Part shown: positions 52,877 to 64,000 of the stretch, in pieces
Layout: every line of letters starts with the position of its first letter
Numbering within the stretch: position 1 is the stretch's first letter
From: Rhodocollybia butyracea
Taxonomy: Eukaryota > Basidiomycota > Agaricomycetes > Agaricales > Omphalotaceae
Assembly: GCA_015501585.1 (NCBI GenBank)
Contig: JADNRY010000192.1
Location: forward strand, 1-64,000
Reading direction: 5' to 3'
DNA: 64,000 nucleotides
Position numbers and translations under genes: made by a program
Notes under the pieces: model-generated
The model's input: the letters and a program-made list of their open reading frames with translations, nothing else
Told to the model about the DNA's origin: nothing
Databases searched by the model: none

Positions 52877-54668
52877 TTACTTATACTTGCCCAGTAGAAT
52901 ATCGTACGAGCCGCAATTTTTCGTTTTCAAAGTGTTGTTGCCCTGACGACGAAGGCTGAGCTGACCCGCTAGCAGGGGGAGCGGACATCCTCCAAGGATC
53001 GTACTCCAGCTTAGCCTGCATCCTTTCAGGCCTAAAGCCCGTGCCCGACTCCCGGTCATCATCCCGAGGACCTCTGAAGGCTCACTGACCGACACCGTAC
53101 GTATATCATTATGGGCATAAGTATGCCTGGACGGAGATGCTGATTCCGAAGGAAGAGACCTAGTTGGGAAGGAGCTAGTTGGAAGGGAGCCAGTTGCATT
53201 GGAGGAGATTTTTTCCTTGACGTCGGTGTTGTAGTAAGTTGGAGGACGTTGTTTCTCGTCCGGTTCACGTTCGGCTTCACTCCTATGGGGAGATCCGCCA
53301 CTGGCACTAAGGCCAAGCGAGGTCCTGACCATGATGAGTGTAGGTGCGATTCCCTGGGAAAGTGAAGATCAGTGATCAAATGAAACCGAGGCTGAAGATC
53401 ATGTATACGCACCACTATCTGAAGAAGGATGGGGTGCATCGTGGCTACCGAACCCTTTACTTGAATGATTAGGCAGACGACGAGGGCAATAGGATACAAT
53501 GTTCCCGACTCGACACTGATAAACGTGAGTGAATTGTACCGGTGGTGAAGAAGGCAAGAAAAATTCAGACAAGACATACAACATAGACACAATTGCATTC
53601 AACCGCTTGTCTTGTCCGTCAATGCCCAGGAGCCGACTATGGACTCTGTTCGACCACCACATACGACCCGCTAACGACATATTTCATAAACTTGTCGCAC
53701 TTTGGAAGCTGATATCTCAACGTACCGATGAGTCCCGTCAGAAGCAGGTTATTGAAGACATTCACGCCCAAGAAAATATAGTCGAGGCGGTCTCCTATAT
53801 TAACTTCATTGGACTGACCAGTGGCGAACAGCTCATCAGCGCCAATCTTGATAGTTGCAGTTGCCGCGTATGATATGGCTGGGAGTTACGCTCAATGTTC
53901 AAGTCGGTTCAACATGAGCGCGAGGGATACATACCGGCGTTGACCACAGATAAGACAGCAGGGATGAGAGGGATCCAAATCTTCCCATTCCACACATGAT
54001 AGCAACGGTAAACCTTCATATGAGTCAACAGTGAGACCGTACAAAACTGCAGAATTATCAAAAAGAACAAACCAGGATACCATCAGCCACCGAGCTACAA
54101 AAGACGTTTGAGCATCAAGATGTCATAGAAGGATTAAGCCAACGAACTTCGCAGTCCCATACAACACTTTAGTGGCGGTCCTATGAAATGGACTTTATAC
54201 ACAGTTCTTCGCGAGAGCGATTGATTTGATTAGACATACCTGTAATTCACGAGATTCTCCAGTCTGGCATTTGGATCTTGACTGGTAAATTCAAGAAGAA
54301 TGAATTCTTGAATGATGTTTTCCACATCATACACAGACACTATGATTCCCCCGGTCGCAAGCACAAACAGCACAAGCAACGAAACAGGGTAGAACGGATG
54401 TTGAAACTTTTTGTCTACTTTCCTTTGCTGAAGTTGCAGCGAAACATAGATACTTCCCAGAATTATGTAGGCACCTGTACAGACTCCATGAGTAGGGCAT
54501 ATGGTCAAAAAAACACACGATAGTCCATACCGTAGAAAAGGAACTGGAACTGAAATTCAAAATAATCATCAGAATTCTGAATTTTTCAAAAGCTGAGTTT
54601 CGCACAATCAGTGAATTCATCGATGGACGCATGGTAACATCGAAGAGCTCAGATACTTCGTCACCCAT
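52877..54668 (-). CDS. Seven-helix orphan membrane protein, left copy (shifted C-terminal tail)
   Basis: Paralogue of the gene at 57271-59035, with the same ten-exon structure from ATG 54668: MGDEVSELFD, the helix segment FQFLFYG, the LVLFVLATGG and VYDVENIIQEF blocks, YRCYHVWNGKIWIP, AGRMWWSNRVHSRLLG and VESGTLYPIALVVCLIIQ. All splice positions and helices are conserved. One base is missing near 53065, so the last roughly 75 residues are read in another frame than in the right copy, ending at 52877. The tail is disordered and cytosolic by prediction, so the protein may still work. A remnant of a multicopper oxidase gene lies upstream. Confidence 0.7.
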
Positions 54669-55100
54669 TTCTGCAGCCACACACTAGAGAAAGAGGGGGA
54701 AAGGGGGGAAACGAAGATGAAGACAAAGGTGGGAAGGGAAGAAAGGAAATAAGTCAACTATATAAGCCCAGAGTCGTTAACTTTTGAGACAACAGGGCCG
54801 CGTCGCTGTCTGTCGCTACCAATTAAGTATAAGTAAGTCTTGGGTCACGGAGGCTTGGCTCAAATCCTCTATGTACATACATGACTGCCAGTAGCTGGAA
54901 TCCTCGTAATAAAAGATTATACGCCAAGGCCGTTTCATTAACGCATACCAAAGCGGTCCTACAGCCCGATGCGCACGGGTTGGCAGACGTGAACCGCGCA
55001 ATGATATCCAGGGGAACTCTTTGCTTCAGGTTGATGCTGGCGCACTATACAAGAAGTAGTAGAAAAGCAGATGGCCAAACAACTATCTGCTGCCTTTGTT

Positions 55101-55370
55101 CTATCTTCCATTGATATCAAGCCACTTCAAACATCGAAAATCATACCCATGCTTGGAATAATAGCTTAAGTATGGAGTAGAAAGACCCAACGTGCATGAT
55201 ATATCTGATTGTAGACGTACAAGCAAATGACAATGGACTGCAAGGGTCCTATGAGTGTTCGACTCACCTAAGAGAAGCATGATGCGCACATACTTAACCA
55301 CGTATCGAATTTCACTTTGAATATTGCATGGCCCTTGGCAGGAACGACAAGCAGGTGCAATTATAGGCAA
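55101..55370 (-). pseudogene. C-terminal remnant of a multicopper oxidase gene
   Basis: Minus-strand DNA corresponds to the last three exons of the gene at 59469-61712. The copper motif survives as HCHLLVRLQS, in which the third histidine has become R, and the exon edges are damaged. Everything upstream is replaced by the 55400-56180 segmental duplicate. This shows that the membrane protein and oxidase were duplicated as a pair and the left oxidase was lost. Confidence 0.75.
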
Positions 55371-55399
55371 AGGAGGAATGTTAGACTTACCCTTCGATT

Positions 55400-56180
55400 A
55401 GTAAGTATGTCCAATACTTGCCAAAACCAAGCCGAAACGCAATAATATTTAGTAAAACATCGTTGGTAGTTCGATTACTCACGATTAGTAGTACTTGGGA
55501 GGACGTTGGACGGGTTAATACGAGCGGGGGGATAAGAAATCAGTCACCAGCCTATGTATCAGCCCGTGGCGGTTCTTGGCTTGCAAATCACCCCCAACGA
55601 TAAGGCAGGGTATAACACTATCGCCCAAATATATTTACAAGAATCCGACAGAACATGATATCAGCTGAGTACTCAACTGTACTCAGCTCCCTAGCCTTTG
55701 CCCGCCTTCCCAGCGGTGGCCATGGTGCTCCTTCATCCGCTCTTCTCCTCGGAGGTAGAACCTGTACCCCACTCGTCGTTCCCGAATTTGCTCCTCGTCC
55801 GGCACCAGGAGCAGTCCGCCATTCGCGAAATCAATATGCCACCCACGCAGGTGCTCGCTCCGTTTTCGATAAGTCTAGTCACTAGTCGACTAGATAGCCC
55901 AGCGCCAGGAAGACTTTCAGCCACTACTTTTGGTTCGCCGCTGAGTAGGTCCTTATTGAGCAGACGGAAACTTTTTTCGATTAGGGTAGTGATGATGCCG
56001 TATATAGTAGAGCAATGTTTGAGCGCCAGGAGCTAGCTAGGAAGATATGGTAGACCAGACAGAGCAGGATAGGACGGAGGAAGATGAATTGTCCAACAGG
56101 AATTGAGGTGACAACGATTGCGCTGCAGGCGAAAGATTTGCCATGCTACTACATTGCTGAGGTGTGCCTGTAGGGCCCCA
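55400..56180. repeat. Segmental duplicate of 51540-52330
   Basis: See 51540. This copy is shorter and carries more indels. Confidence 0.7.
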
Positions 56181-57270
56181 AGCTCGATTGCAAGTTCAAC
56201 GTTCAACGTTCAAACGTTCACGTTCATGGCCTGTTTGGCTAAAGGGAATTTAATTTTTAGAGCGTAATGGAATCGATGTAGATGCAAGCTGAAGCACCAG
56301 ATCATGCATTCATGAGGTAACCTTTGCTTCCCATGTGCATGAAGCTTTGAAGCTCGAGCATAAAGTTTTAAAACGCCATATCTATGAGTCGTCAGTGGAC
56401 GATTTTCATAACAAGACAATTATTATTCTCCTGGGTTTTCCTTTACACCCAGAAAGCCCAAACATAATCAAGCGGTAACCGGAGGGATTTTGCGGCGAGA
56501 GAAGCGAGAAAGTCCATTTGGAATAGAACGAAAGGAATATCCTGAGTCTGGATAACTTTTTCGCCGGAGAGTTGTCGAGCTGGATACCTGAACTAAAAAA
56601 AACAAGTGAACGTTTGAACGTTCCCGTGGATGACGGGATGACGCGTGGAGTTGACACCACGTGTACGCGCTATGGCCAAGTCACACGTTACTGTAACCAG
56701 CTCCTCGGAATCCGCGCGCCTGCTTTTTCCAGTCAACGCATCAGTCTTAGTCCGTCTAGCCTCAACCCATTGTCTCTGAGCTTGATTTCAGGAGCGCGGA
56801 AGTCGCGTTCACGTTGCCCACCCGGTCACTCATAACTGACAAAAACTACGAAGCTTCCGCCTTCCGAGGCTCAGAACTACATGGATGTTGTAAGCCGCTC
56901 GTATTCACTGACAGATTAATAGATATATATATACTTCAAGTAAGATCATAAGTACGAAGCCAAGTACAACAATGAGCGCAGTGGTCAACGAAATATAAAT
57001 AAGGAAGCTTGCCCTCAGAAGTGTACGACGTGTAAACGACTGAGGGCTCGGAGACCCATCATTCGAATATAAATAATACCTGATACTCACCAAGGAACGA
57101 GTATCCGGTAAACACGAAAGAGGTAAAAGAAAAATGGCCCTTACATCTCGGAAACAAAGAGATGGGCGGGACTCCTCTTCCGGCGCATGAACTCGATACC
57201 CTGACATAGAAACACCTAGGATATATAAATAAAGTAAAGTTTGTGTACACCTCAAACTTCGTCCCGTTAC
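56181..57270. other. Intergenic, nothing coding recognised
   Basis: GTTCAACGTTCAACGTTC-type palindromic motifs cluster at 56187-56225 and 56606-56620. The part 57200-57270 matches 52820-52880 downstream of the left membrane-protein copy. Confidence 0.4.
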
Positions 57271-59035
57271 TTATACCTGATCAGTAGAATACCGTAGGGG
57301 CTGCAATTTTTCGTTATCAAAGCGCTGTTGCCCTGATGATGAAGGCTGAGCTGTCCCCAAGCTACCGGTGGGAGCACCGGATACCCTCCAAGGATCGTAT
57401 TCCAGTTCAACCTGCATCTTTTCAGGCCTAAAGCCCGTGCCCGACTCCCGGTCATCATACGCGGGAATTTCTGAGGGCTCACTGGCCGACACCGTACGTA
57501 CATCATTATGGGCAAAGGTATGCCTGGACGGAGATGCTGCATATTCCGAAGGGAAAGACCTGGTTGGGAAGGAGCTAGTAGCATTGGAAGAGATTTTTTC
57601 CTTTACATCGGAGTTGTAGTATGTCGGAGCACGTAGTTCTCCGTCCAGTTCGCCTTCGGCTTCACTCCTATGGGGAGATCCGCCAGGGGCACTAAGGCCA
57701 ACCGAGGTCCTGACCATGATGAGCGTAGGTACAATGCCCTGGGAAAGTGAGGATTACTGATCAAATGCAACCGAGGTTGAAAATGGTATATGTACGCACC
57801 ACTATCTGAAGAAGGATAGGGTCCATCGTGGCTACTGAACCCTTTACTTGAATGATTAGGCAAGCAATGAGGGCAATAGGATATAACGTTCCCGACTCGA
57901 CACTGACGAACATGAGCAGTGCAGAATGCAGGAAAAATCAGACAAAACATACAACATAGACACGATTGCGTTCAACCGCTTGTCCTGTCCGTCAATACCC
58001 AGGAGCCGACTATGGACTCTGTTCGACCACCACATACGACCAGCTAAATATACAATCATTACACTTGTCACGCTGCAAATGAGGTCAACTCGACGCACCA
58101 ATCAGTCCTGTCAGAAGAATGTTGTTGAAGATGGTGAAGCCCAGGAATACAAAGTTGAGGTTGTCTCCTATTGTAACTTTCTTGGACTGACCGGTGGCGA
58201 ACAACTCGTCAGCGCCAATCTGGATAGTCGCAGTTGCGGCATATGCTATGGCTAGAGGTTACGCTCAACGTTCAAGCCCTATCAACACTGGAGCGGGAGG
58301 GATACATACCAGCGTTGATTACAGACAAGACAGCAGGAATGAGAGGAATCACAATCTTCCCGTTCCACACATGATAGCAGCGGTAAACCTTCGTATGAGT
58401 TAATGAGACTGGATAAAACGGCAGAATTATCAGAAAGAACAAACCAGGACACCGTCAGCCACCCAGCTACAAAAGGCGTTTGAGCATTAAGATATCATGG
58501 ACGTGTCGAGGTAACGCACTTTGCAGTCCCATAGAGCACTCCCATGGCGGTCCTGAAAAATGGACTTTATATAGTCCTTTGCCCGAGCGATTGATTTATT
58601 AGACATACCTGTAGTTTCCAAGATTCTTCTCCCTGCCAGTTGGATCGATATCGGTATATCCAACAACAATGAATTCTTGAATAATGTTTTCCACATCATA
58701 AACAGATATTATAATCCCTCCGGTCGCAAGCACGAACAGCACAAGCAACGAAACAGGGTAGAACGGATGTTGAAACCTCTGGCCTAGTTTCCTTTGCTGA
58801 AGCTGTAGCGAAACATATACTCCTCCCAGGATTATGTATGCACCTATACGAAACTCCTTGAACGAGCTTATGGTCGAAAAACACGACCGTTCCGTACCGT
58901 AGAAAAGGAACTGGAACTGAAATTCAAATAATCATCAGAAAATATATTTTTAAAAGGCGCTGAGTTTCGCACAATCAGTGAATTCATCGATGGACGCATG
59001 CCAAGATCGAACAACTCAGATACATCGTCGCCCAT
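57271..59035 (-). CDS. Seven-helix orphan membrane protein, right copy (intact)
   Basis: Ten exons (59035-58973, 58916-58898, 58843-58609, 58552-58520, 58466-58445, 58388-58310, 58251-58099, 58043-57953, 57902-57800, 57738-57271) join in frame to 421 residues. About seven hydrophobic segments are followed by a roughly 140-residue Ser/Pro-rich tail. Family-type blocks are ADGVLVYRCYHVWNG, AGRMWWSNRVH, VESGTLYPIALIACLIIQ and GIVPTLIMVR. Such proteins are abundant in Agaricomycetes, resemble receptors in layout and have no assigned ligand. Exon 2 is only 19 nt. It is convergent-free, in the same orientation as the multicopper oxidase upstream, and 430 bp from it. Confidence 0.8.
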
Positions 59036-59468
59036 TTCTGCAGCCGCACACAGGAGAGGAGGTTGGGAGGAGGGGAGGGGGAAAGGGGACACAAAGGTGA
59101 AAGTAGGAAGAATGGGAGACAAAGACAAAGGTGGGAAGGAAAGAAAGTAAATATGTAAACCCAGAACAAGGCTGTTGTGGAGTTGTTAACTTTTGAGGAA
59201 GGGTCGTGCGTGCCTGTCGCTGCCAATTTGAATTAAGTCCCGAATGTATCGGGTCATGGGCGCTTGTCTGTCTCCACAACTACGATTCTCATATACAGGG
59301 CCAATCTGACACTATCTGACACCAATGCTGTTCCATAAACGCATACCAAACGGTCCCGATGCACACGTGTCGGCAGACACGAATCGCGCATTGATATCCA
59401 GGGGAACTCTTTGCTCCATACTGATATTGACACTGGCGCACTATACAAGAAGTTAGTAGAAAAGCAGA
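59036..59468. other. Spacer between membrane protein and oxidase genes
   Basis: Holds the promoter of the membrane protein gene and the terminator region of the oxidase; it is duplicated at 54669-55100. No other gene. Confidence 0.4.
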
Positions 59469-61712
59469 TCATAAGGCCAAACAACTATCTGCTGCCTTCG
59501 TTCTATCTTCCGTTGATATCAAGTCATTCAAAACATCGAAAATCAGACCCATGCCTAAAATAGCTTAAGTATGGAGTAGAAAGCCCCAACATGCATAATA
59601 TACCTGATTGTAGATGTACAAGCACGTGGCAATGGACTGCAAGAGTCCTTTGAGTGTTCGACTCCCCTAAGAGAACATAATACGTACATAACCACGCTCC
59701 GGGGGTATCGAATTTTACTCTGAATATTGCATGGCCTTTGGCAGGAACGACAAAAGTATCTCTCAATGCAGGTGCAACTATAGGCAAAGCTGGCGGTCGA
59801 TCCCACTTATATGACCCAGCCCCCATTGGCGCCTCGTAAGTGTACAAAGGCCAGAAATGGTGTCCGTGCTAGACAGAATCCAGTGTTAGGAGCTGAATTA
59901 AGATTCGAGTATGTAAATCAAACCAAATGTAGCGGATGTGGACCGTCCTCTAAGTTGTTTACGATGATATCTAGAACAACCTCCGATTTGGCGGTCGATG
60001 TGTTCGTGGTTCTTACAGGTACGATGAGCTCTTTTAGAGAAGAAGCAACATCTATCCTTGCTAAAACAGGGTTTGTCAAGTTCGGCTTCCAAGTGGTCTG
60101 GTTAACATAGCTAAAAGGCTTGTTCCCCGTAGAGCCTCGTATCATCGTTGTAATGTACATCATGACCACATCGTCAGCGGGTGGTAAGATATGAGCTGAA
60201 GGATCCAGAGGCCGTAACGTCAGAGCATTGAGGCGTTCGTCCTCCTTGATCGATGGCCAACGGGGGCTACTCGGCAAACTCGAATCTGCACGATAACCGT
60301 AAGTGATGATAGATTTTGACTCGAGGTCTAACGCTGGATTTCTAAGTCATAGATTAAATCGCGGAAAACGAAAACAGAACGCGAGATCGTACGGGTATTT
60401 GAAGTCTTGAAAGTTCACCCGCTGCCTCAACCAAAAGTTTTGAGATGTGTTGGGTGCATCACCAGTATAGATAACCTCTACAACGTAACGCTGGCCGGGT
60501 GCGATGGTCAATTCTTTGACGACCACGGGCTGGACCAGTGTTCCGTCAGCTTCAACCACATGCAAAAGATGCGAGTCGAGACTCAGATGAATTTCTGCTA
60601 CAGATCTGTGAACATTGAGTCCTGGCTTTCCATTCGTTACGGCGCATCATACCCAGTATTAATGAAACGAATGATGTTTCGGTGCTGAGGATGTAACATG
60701 AAGGCCGGCGTACGACCCTTTTTGGGATCACAGATGACTTTAGCTACACTTTTAGAGCAATTGAAAGCCTGCTGCCCATTATTGAGAATGGCGTCAGGGA
60801 CAGGTTCTATATGTTGTTAAGTTCGAAACTCAATCTACAGCAAAGCTTACATACCATTCCCATGCGAGCGACGACTTTGGAACCAATCCTGTACTTCAGA
60901 TGCCTGACGATGATACCAATCCCCAATGAGCATGATTTGGTCCCAGACCTCCGAACTTTTTGTATCCCTCCTATAGTATCTCAGTCCTCTCAGCTCATCT
61001 CGATGTTCCTCTTGGATAGGGGGATGAATGACGAGCGCTCCAAAAAGACCATCTGCTCGGTGGGTGGAATGATGTGAATGATACCTGTCAGTTCATGTAT
61101 ATTGAAGTCGCGTGTACCAGAATGACTTACATACTCACCAGAAGGTACCAGATTGTTCTTGAGAAATCTGTATACGATAAGTATAGTTCGAACCAGCCGG
61201 TATTGGACACTGGGTAACACCCGAAGCGCCGTCCTGCGAGTTTTGTCCTATAGTTTCCGCTGTAAGCTGGACCCAAATGGGAAAACGAGCGATATACCTG
61301 GCTGATGTCTGATGCCGTGCCAGTGTAGGCTCGTGGCTTCAGAAAGACGATTGTATACATTCACCACCAGTAAATCGCCAGACCTGACTTCAATCGTAGG
61401 TCCAGGGAAGAGGCCTTGACAATATGTAGTCAATGTAAAGCTGAAACCGCGGTATTGAAACTGACCGTTGATAGTGAATACTCTCTTTGACACACCGTTC
61501 GGAGACAAGACCTCATCAGTCAGGGTAAAATTGAATACTTTGACGGTTGCAGGGCGCAAAGAGTGTCTTGAGGGAGCCAGGTGGAACCTTGAGACTTCAT
61601 ATGACGGAAATATGAGAGATTGAAGCCTTCTAACGGCCAGGTCGAGTGGTAAAGAGCGCAAAAGTAGCAAGACCAAAGCCAGGACGAGCGTATATCTCCA
61701 GAATAGTTCCAT
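59469..61712 (-). CDS. Laccase-like multicopper oxidase, intact
   Basis: Ten exons (61712-61466, 61414-61298, 61247-61139, 61084-60855, 60806-60653, 60605-60393, 60341-59924, 59868-59688, 59636-59604, 59554-59469) give 595 residues. Copper ligands are complete: HWHG 113-116, YHSHH from 159, HPLHLHGHH 492-500 and HCHVLVH 558-564. The axial position of the type-1 copper is Met569 (HLQSGM), usually linked to low redox potential. A hydrophobic segment at 6-28 is a signal peptide or anchor. It should oxidise phenols, pigments precursors or metal ions with O2 outside the cell; the substrate is unknown. It resembles ascomycete pigment/ascorbate-oxidase-like enzymes more than white-rot laccases. Confidence 0.9.
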
Positions 61713-62504
61713 ATTCTTCGATTAAAGAAACCTTGAACCCTCACTACGAGTGGAGGAATATTTACTTAGAGGCTTAGAGCTGAAGCAGGACGAGAACGAA
61801 ACGTGGCAGTTCCTCGGCCCGGTCCGGTCCAATTTTGGTTTTTCTGATTCACGCCAGTCGTTGCTTTTGACGCCATCGTTTGCGTGTGGGGAGCCGTCTA
61901 AACGGGGATCACACGAGAACTCAGAAACTCAGCCCAGCTGTTCATGATCCACCAAGCGCCTAATGGACGCAGCGCGGCTACTATGCCTGTATTGGGACAT
62001 GGACCCCTCTGGAGTCTAATGTGTTGGTCAAAGCTCTAAATGAATATACTAAGGAGGCCATATGGCCCTGCTACTATCCCTGTCCTTACCTTCTCTTCAG
62101 GAACTGAGCTCGCCGCCAGTACTGGTACGTGGACTGGCCGTTATCTATCCATCTTTGATGAGCAAAGCCCTTAGGAGGTCGATGTTATTCAAAAAAACCC
62201 CTAGAGAGGACTGCGATACTGACGATCAGCCGTGTCAGTGAAACGGTAATCTCACACCACTCTATAGCGAGCCTGCAGGGACTGGTTCGAGTCTAACTTT
62301 TTAAGTTTATACCACGACCTTCGCTGTTCCCGAACGTGCAATAGCCATGGGCATGTGCTTGGCATGTGCTACTTCTGTGCCATATGTGTCGTTCCGAGTA
62401 GCACAGAAGTCTTCCAATAGATGCGATGTCAACAAGAATTTCTCCCAACGTGACTAATAATGCATATATAACAGCCTAGTTCATGGAACATCCTGGGTAC
62501 AAGG
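61713..62504. promoter_or_regulatory. Divergent promoter region of the oxidase and phospholipase genes
   Basis: 790 bp without coding signals lie between two genes transcribed outward. A TATATAA box at 62465-62471 stands about 35 nt before the phospholipase ATG. No clear TATA box was found on the oxidase side. Confidence 0.5.
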
Positions 62505-64000
62505 ATGCTTTTCAGTGCCATTGTCGTTACCTCTTTGGCCGCTTCTGCTTTTGCAGACAGTTTGGCCGAGGTCGAACACATCGTTCTCTTCATGCAGGAG
62601 AACAGAGCGTTTGACCACTACTTTGTCAGTAAAAGAATCGTCTGAATGCCCATAATAGAATAACTTCTTACAGGGTACTATGGCCGGAGTGCGAGGTTTC
62701 AAGGATCCAAAGTACGTTATTATTCCCTTCGATTTGCGCTATTAGAACTCTGTTAGTGTGCAAATTAACTCCGATGGACGCTCGGTGTTCTTCCAGCAAG
62801 TCAACTCCATTCTCTCAAACAAGACAGACTTCCTTCTACCCTGGTATATCTCCGCTGCAGGTGGAGAGTTTATAAACGGTACGCAATGCATGGATGGTGG
62901 CTCAAACGGGTGGGGTGAAAATCATGCTGCGTTGGCTTTTGGCAATAACGCAAGTATAGTTTGATCTAAAAATAACATTGCCGACTTAGTCACTTACCAT
63001 GCGAGCTTACCTACAGGATCTTTGGGTGAGTACCTTTACATACGTGAATTGAATCATAGTTGACTTATAGCTTCAGGCTGAAAACAATTCACCACAATCA
63101 TGGGGTCACTTCAGGCGCTCAGATCTTCCTGTCCACTTTGCTATTGCCGAAGGATGGACCGTGGGCGATATGTACCAGGAAGGAGTCATTGCAGTATGCT
63201 CCGTCTCTCACAATTCGTGATGTGTCTGATTGACTTCAGGCAACCGACCCCAATCGTGTCATATGGCAATCAGGCTCGATAGCGATTCCTGGAGGGAACG
63301 TTAATACAACACAAGGACCTGTTTTGGACAACAACGAGTCTCCGGGATGTTCGAGCCTTACATTATCACTTGAGAATGGCACAGAACTCACGTCACCCGA
63401 AGTTTATAGCTGGTATGTGTTGTGCACGATGGCATCTGTGTCTAAGTTCCAGACTCAATTCCGCGATAGTTTCCCGTACAATTGGCAAACTGTGAGCCAG
63501 AAAAGGACCGGCTATGTTACTATCTGATCCCAACGCGATTGAACAGCTTCCAGAATTCCTAGAAGATGCTGGAATCACTTGGAAAGAATTCCAAGCGGTC
63601 GACAAGTACGATTCTACTCTACTTCAGATGCATGATATAGACGACCAGTTTTTAGTTTTGACGATAATCCTTTACCCTTCTTCGATTTTTGGAGAAATTT
63701 GTCTGATAACGATCCGACCTCTGAGATTGCCCAGCAAGGTCCGTTTTCGGTTGCAATAGCGCTCTTTTATCTATAGCTCTTTTAGGACTGGGCATGAATG
63801 GAGGAGGAAACTGGCAAGGAGGTTTGGACTTACTCAAGAAGCAAGCTGCCGAGTAAGAACTGGATCTTAGTCCTACCACTTTCGTGTTAATCATCTGTTC
63901 AAGAGGAACCCTTCCAGCTGTTTCATTCTATATTGGTAAACTCTTCGTGAACATAATCATCTTCGCTACCTCACGATTACATGTGTGCGATAGGCCCGGC
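62505..64000 (+). CDS. Secreted phospholipase C / phosphoesterase (PF04185 type), 3' end beyond window
   Basis: A signal peptide (MLFSAIVVTSLAASAFA) is followed by EHIVLFMQENRAFDHYFG, the hallmark start of the phosphoesterase family that includes non-haemolytic phospholipases C and acid phosphatases. Further blocks are GENHAA, PQSWGHFRRSDLPVHF, AEGWTVGDMYQEGVI, DPNRVIWQSGS, LDNNESPGC and the VDNFDDNPL segment. Exons: 62505-62624, 62674-62711, 62757-62949, 63017-63025, 63077-63193, 63240-63412, 63470-63491, 63547-63605, 63656-63738, 63786-63852, 63904-63935 and 63994->64000. Intron 3 has a GC donor (GCAAGT). Exon 4 codes only D-L-W (an alternative exon 62990-63025 is also in frame). It is a conserved extracellular enzyme of fungi. 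Confidence 0.85.

Overview
The window looks like nuclear DNA of a mushroom-forming basidiomycete (Agaricomycetes). The genes carry many 45-70 nt GT-AG introns. The recognisable proteins are trichodiene-synthase-like sesquiterpene synthases, a laccase-like multicopper oxidase, seven-helix orphan membrane proteins of a type common in mushrooms, a GPI-type serine/threonine-rich surface protein and a secreted PF04185 phospholipase C. The species cannot be named from the sequence. Coding density is low: much of 1-35 kb is duplicated gene debris and transposons.

1-15 kb: four terpene synthase copies lie head-to-tail on the minus strand (<1..931, 5374..6661, 10506..11783, 13574..14874), plus an exon-3 relic at 2.0-2.4 kb. 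Copies 2 and 4 are intact, copy 1 runs off the left edge, and copy 3 has a one-base deletion. Between them lie relics of a membrane-protein gene and of a DUF7729-like gene, so a larger ancestral unit was duplicated repeatedly. 16-38 kb: a tRNA-Ala(UGC) plus DUF7729-like module occurs three times (2.5-3.8, 17.1-18.4, 35.5-38.0 kb); only the last protein gene is intact. Between these copies lie a broken LINE with a hAT-like element nested in its RNase H region, TIR elements, a telomere-like tract, a seven-helix protein gene, and a tRNA-Ala gene split by a Mutator-like element.

40-48 kb: a tandem array of tRNA-Pro(AGG) genes in ~300 bp units is interrupted by a complete, apparently young Ty1/copia retrotransposon (41420..46509). 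Its LTRs look identical, its 1501-codon gag-pol is open, and its primer-binding site matches an internal half of tRNA-Met. Two small palindromic or hAT-like elements follow.

49-64 kb: two related secreted-protein genes with duplicated promoters (the second truncated) are followed by a tandem duplication of a seven-helix protein gene plus a multicopper oxidase gene. The right copy (57271..61712) is complete. The left copy keeps the membrane protein (with a shifted C-terminal tail) but only the last ~270 bp of the oxidase. A divergent promoter then leads to a phospholipase C gene that runs off the right end. All exon coordinates and translations were worked out by eye; no database search was run.
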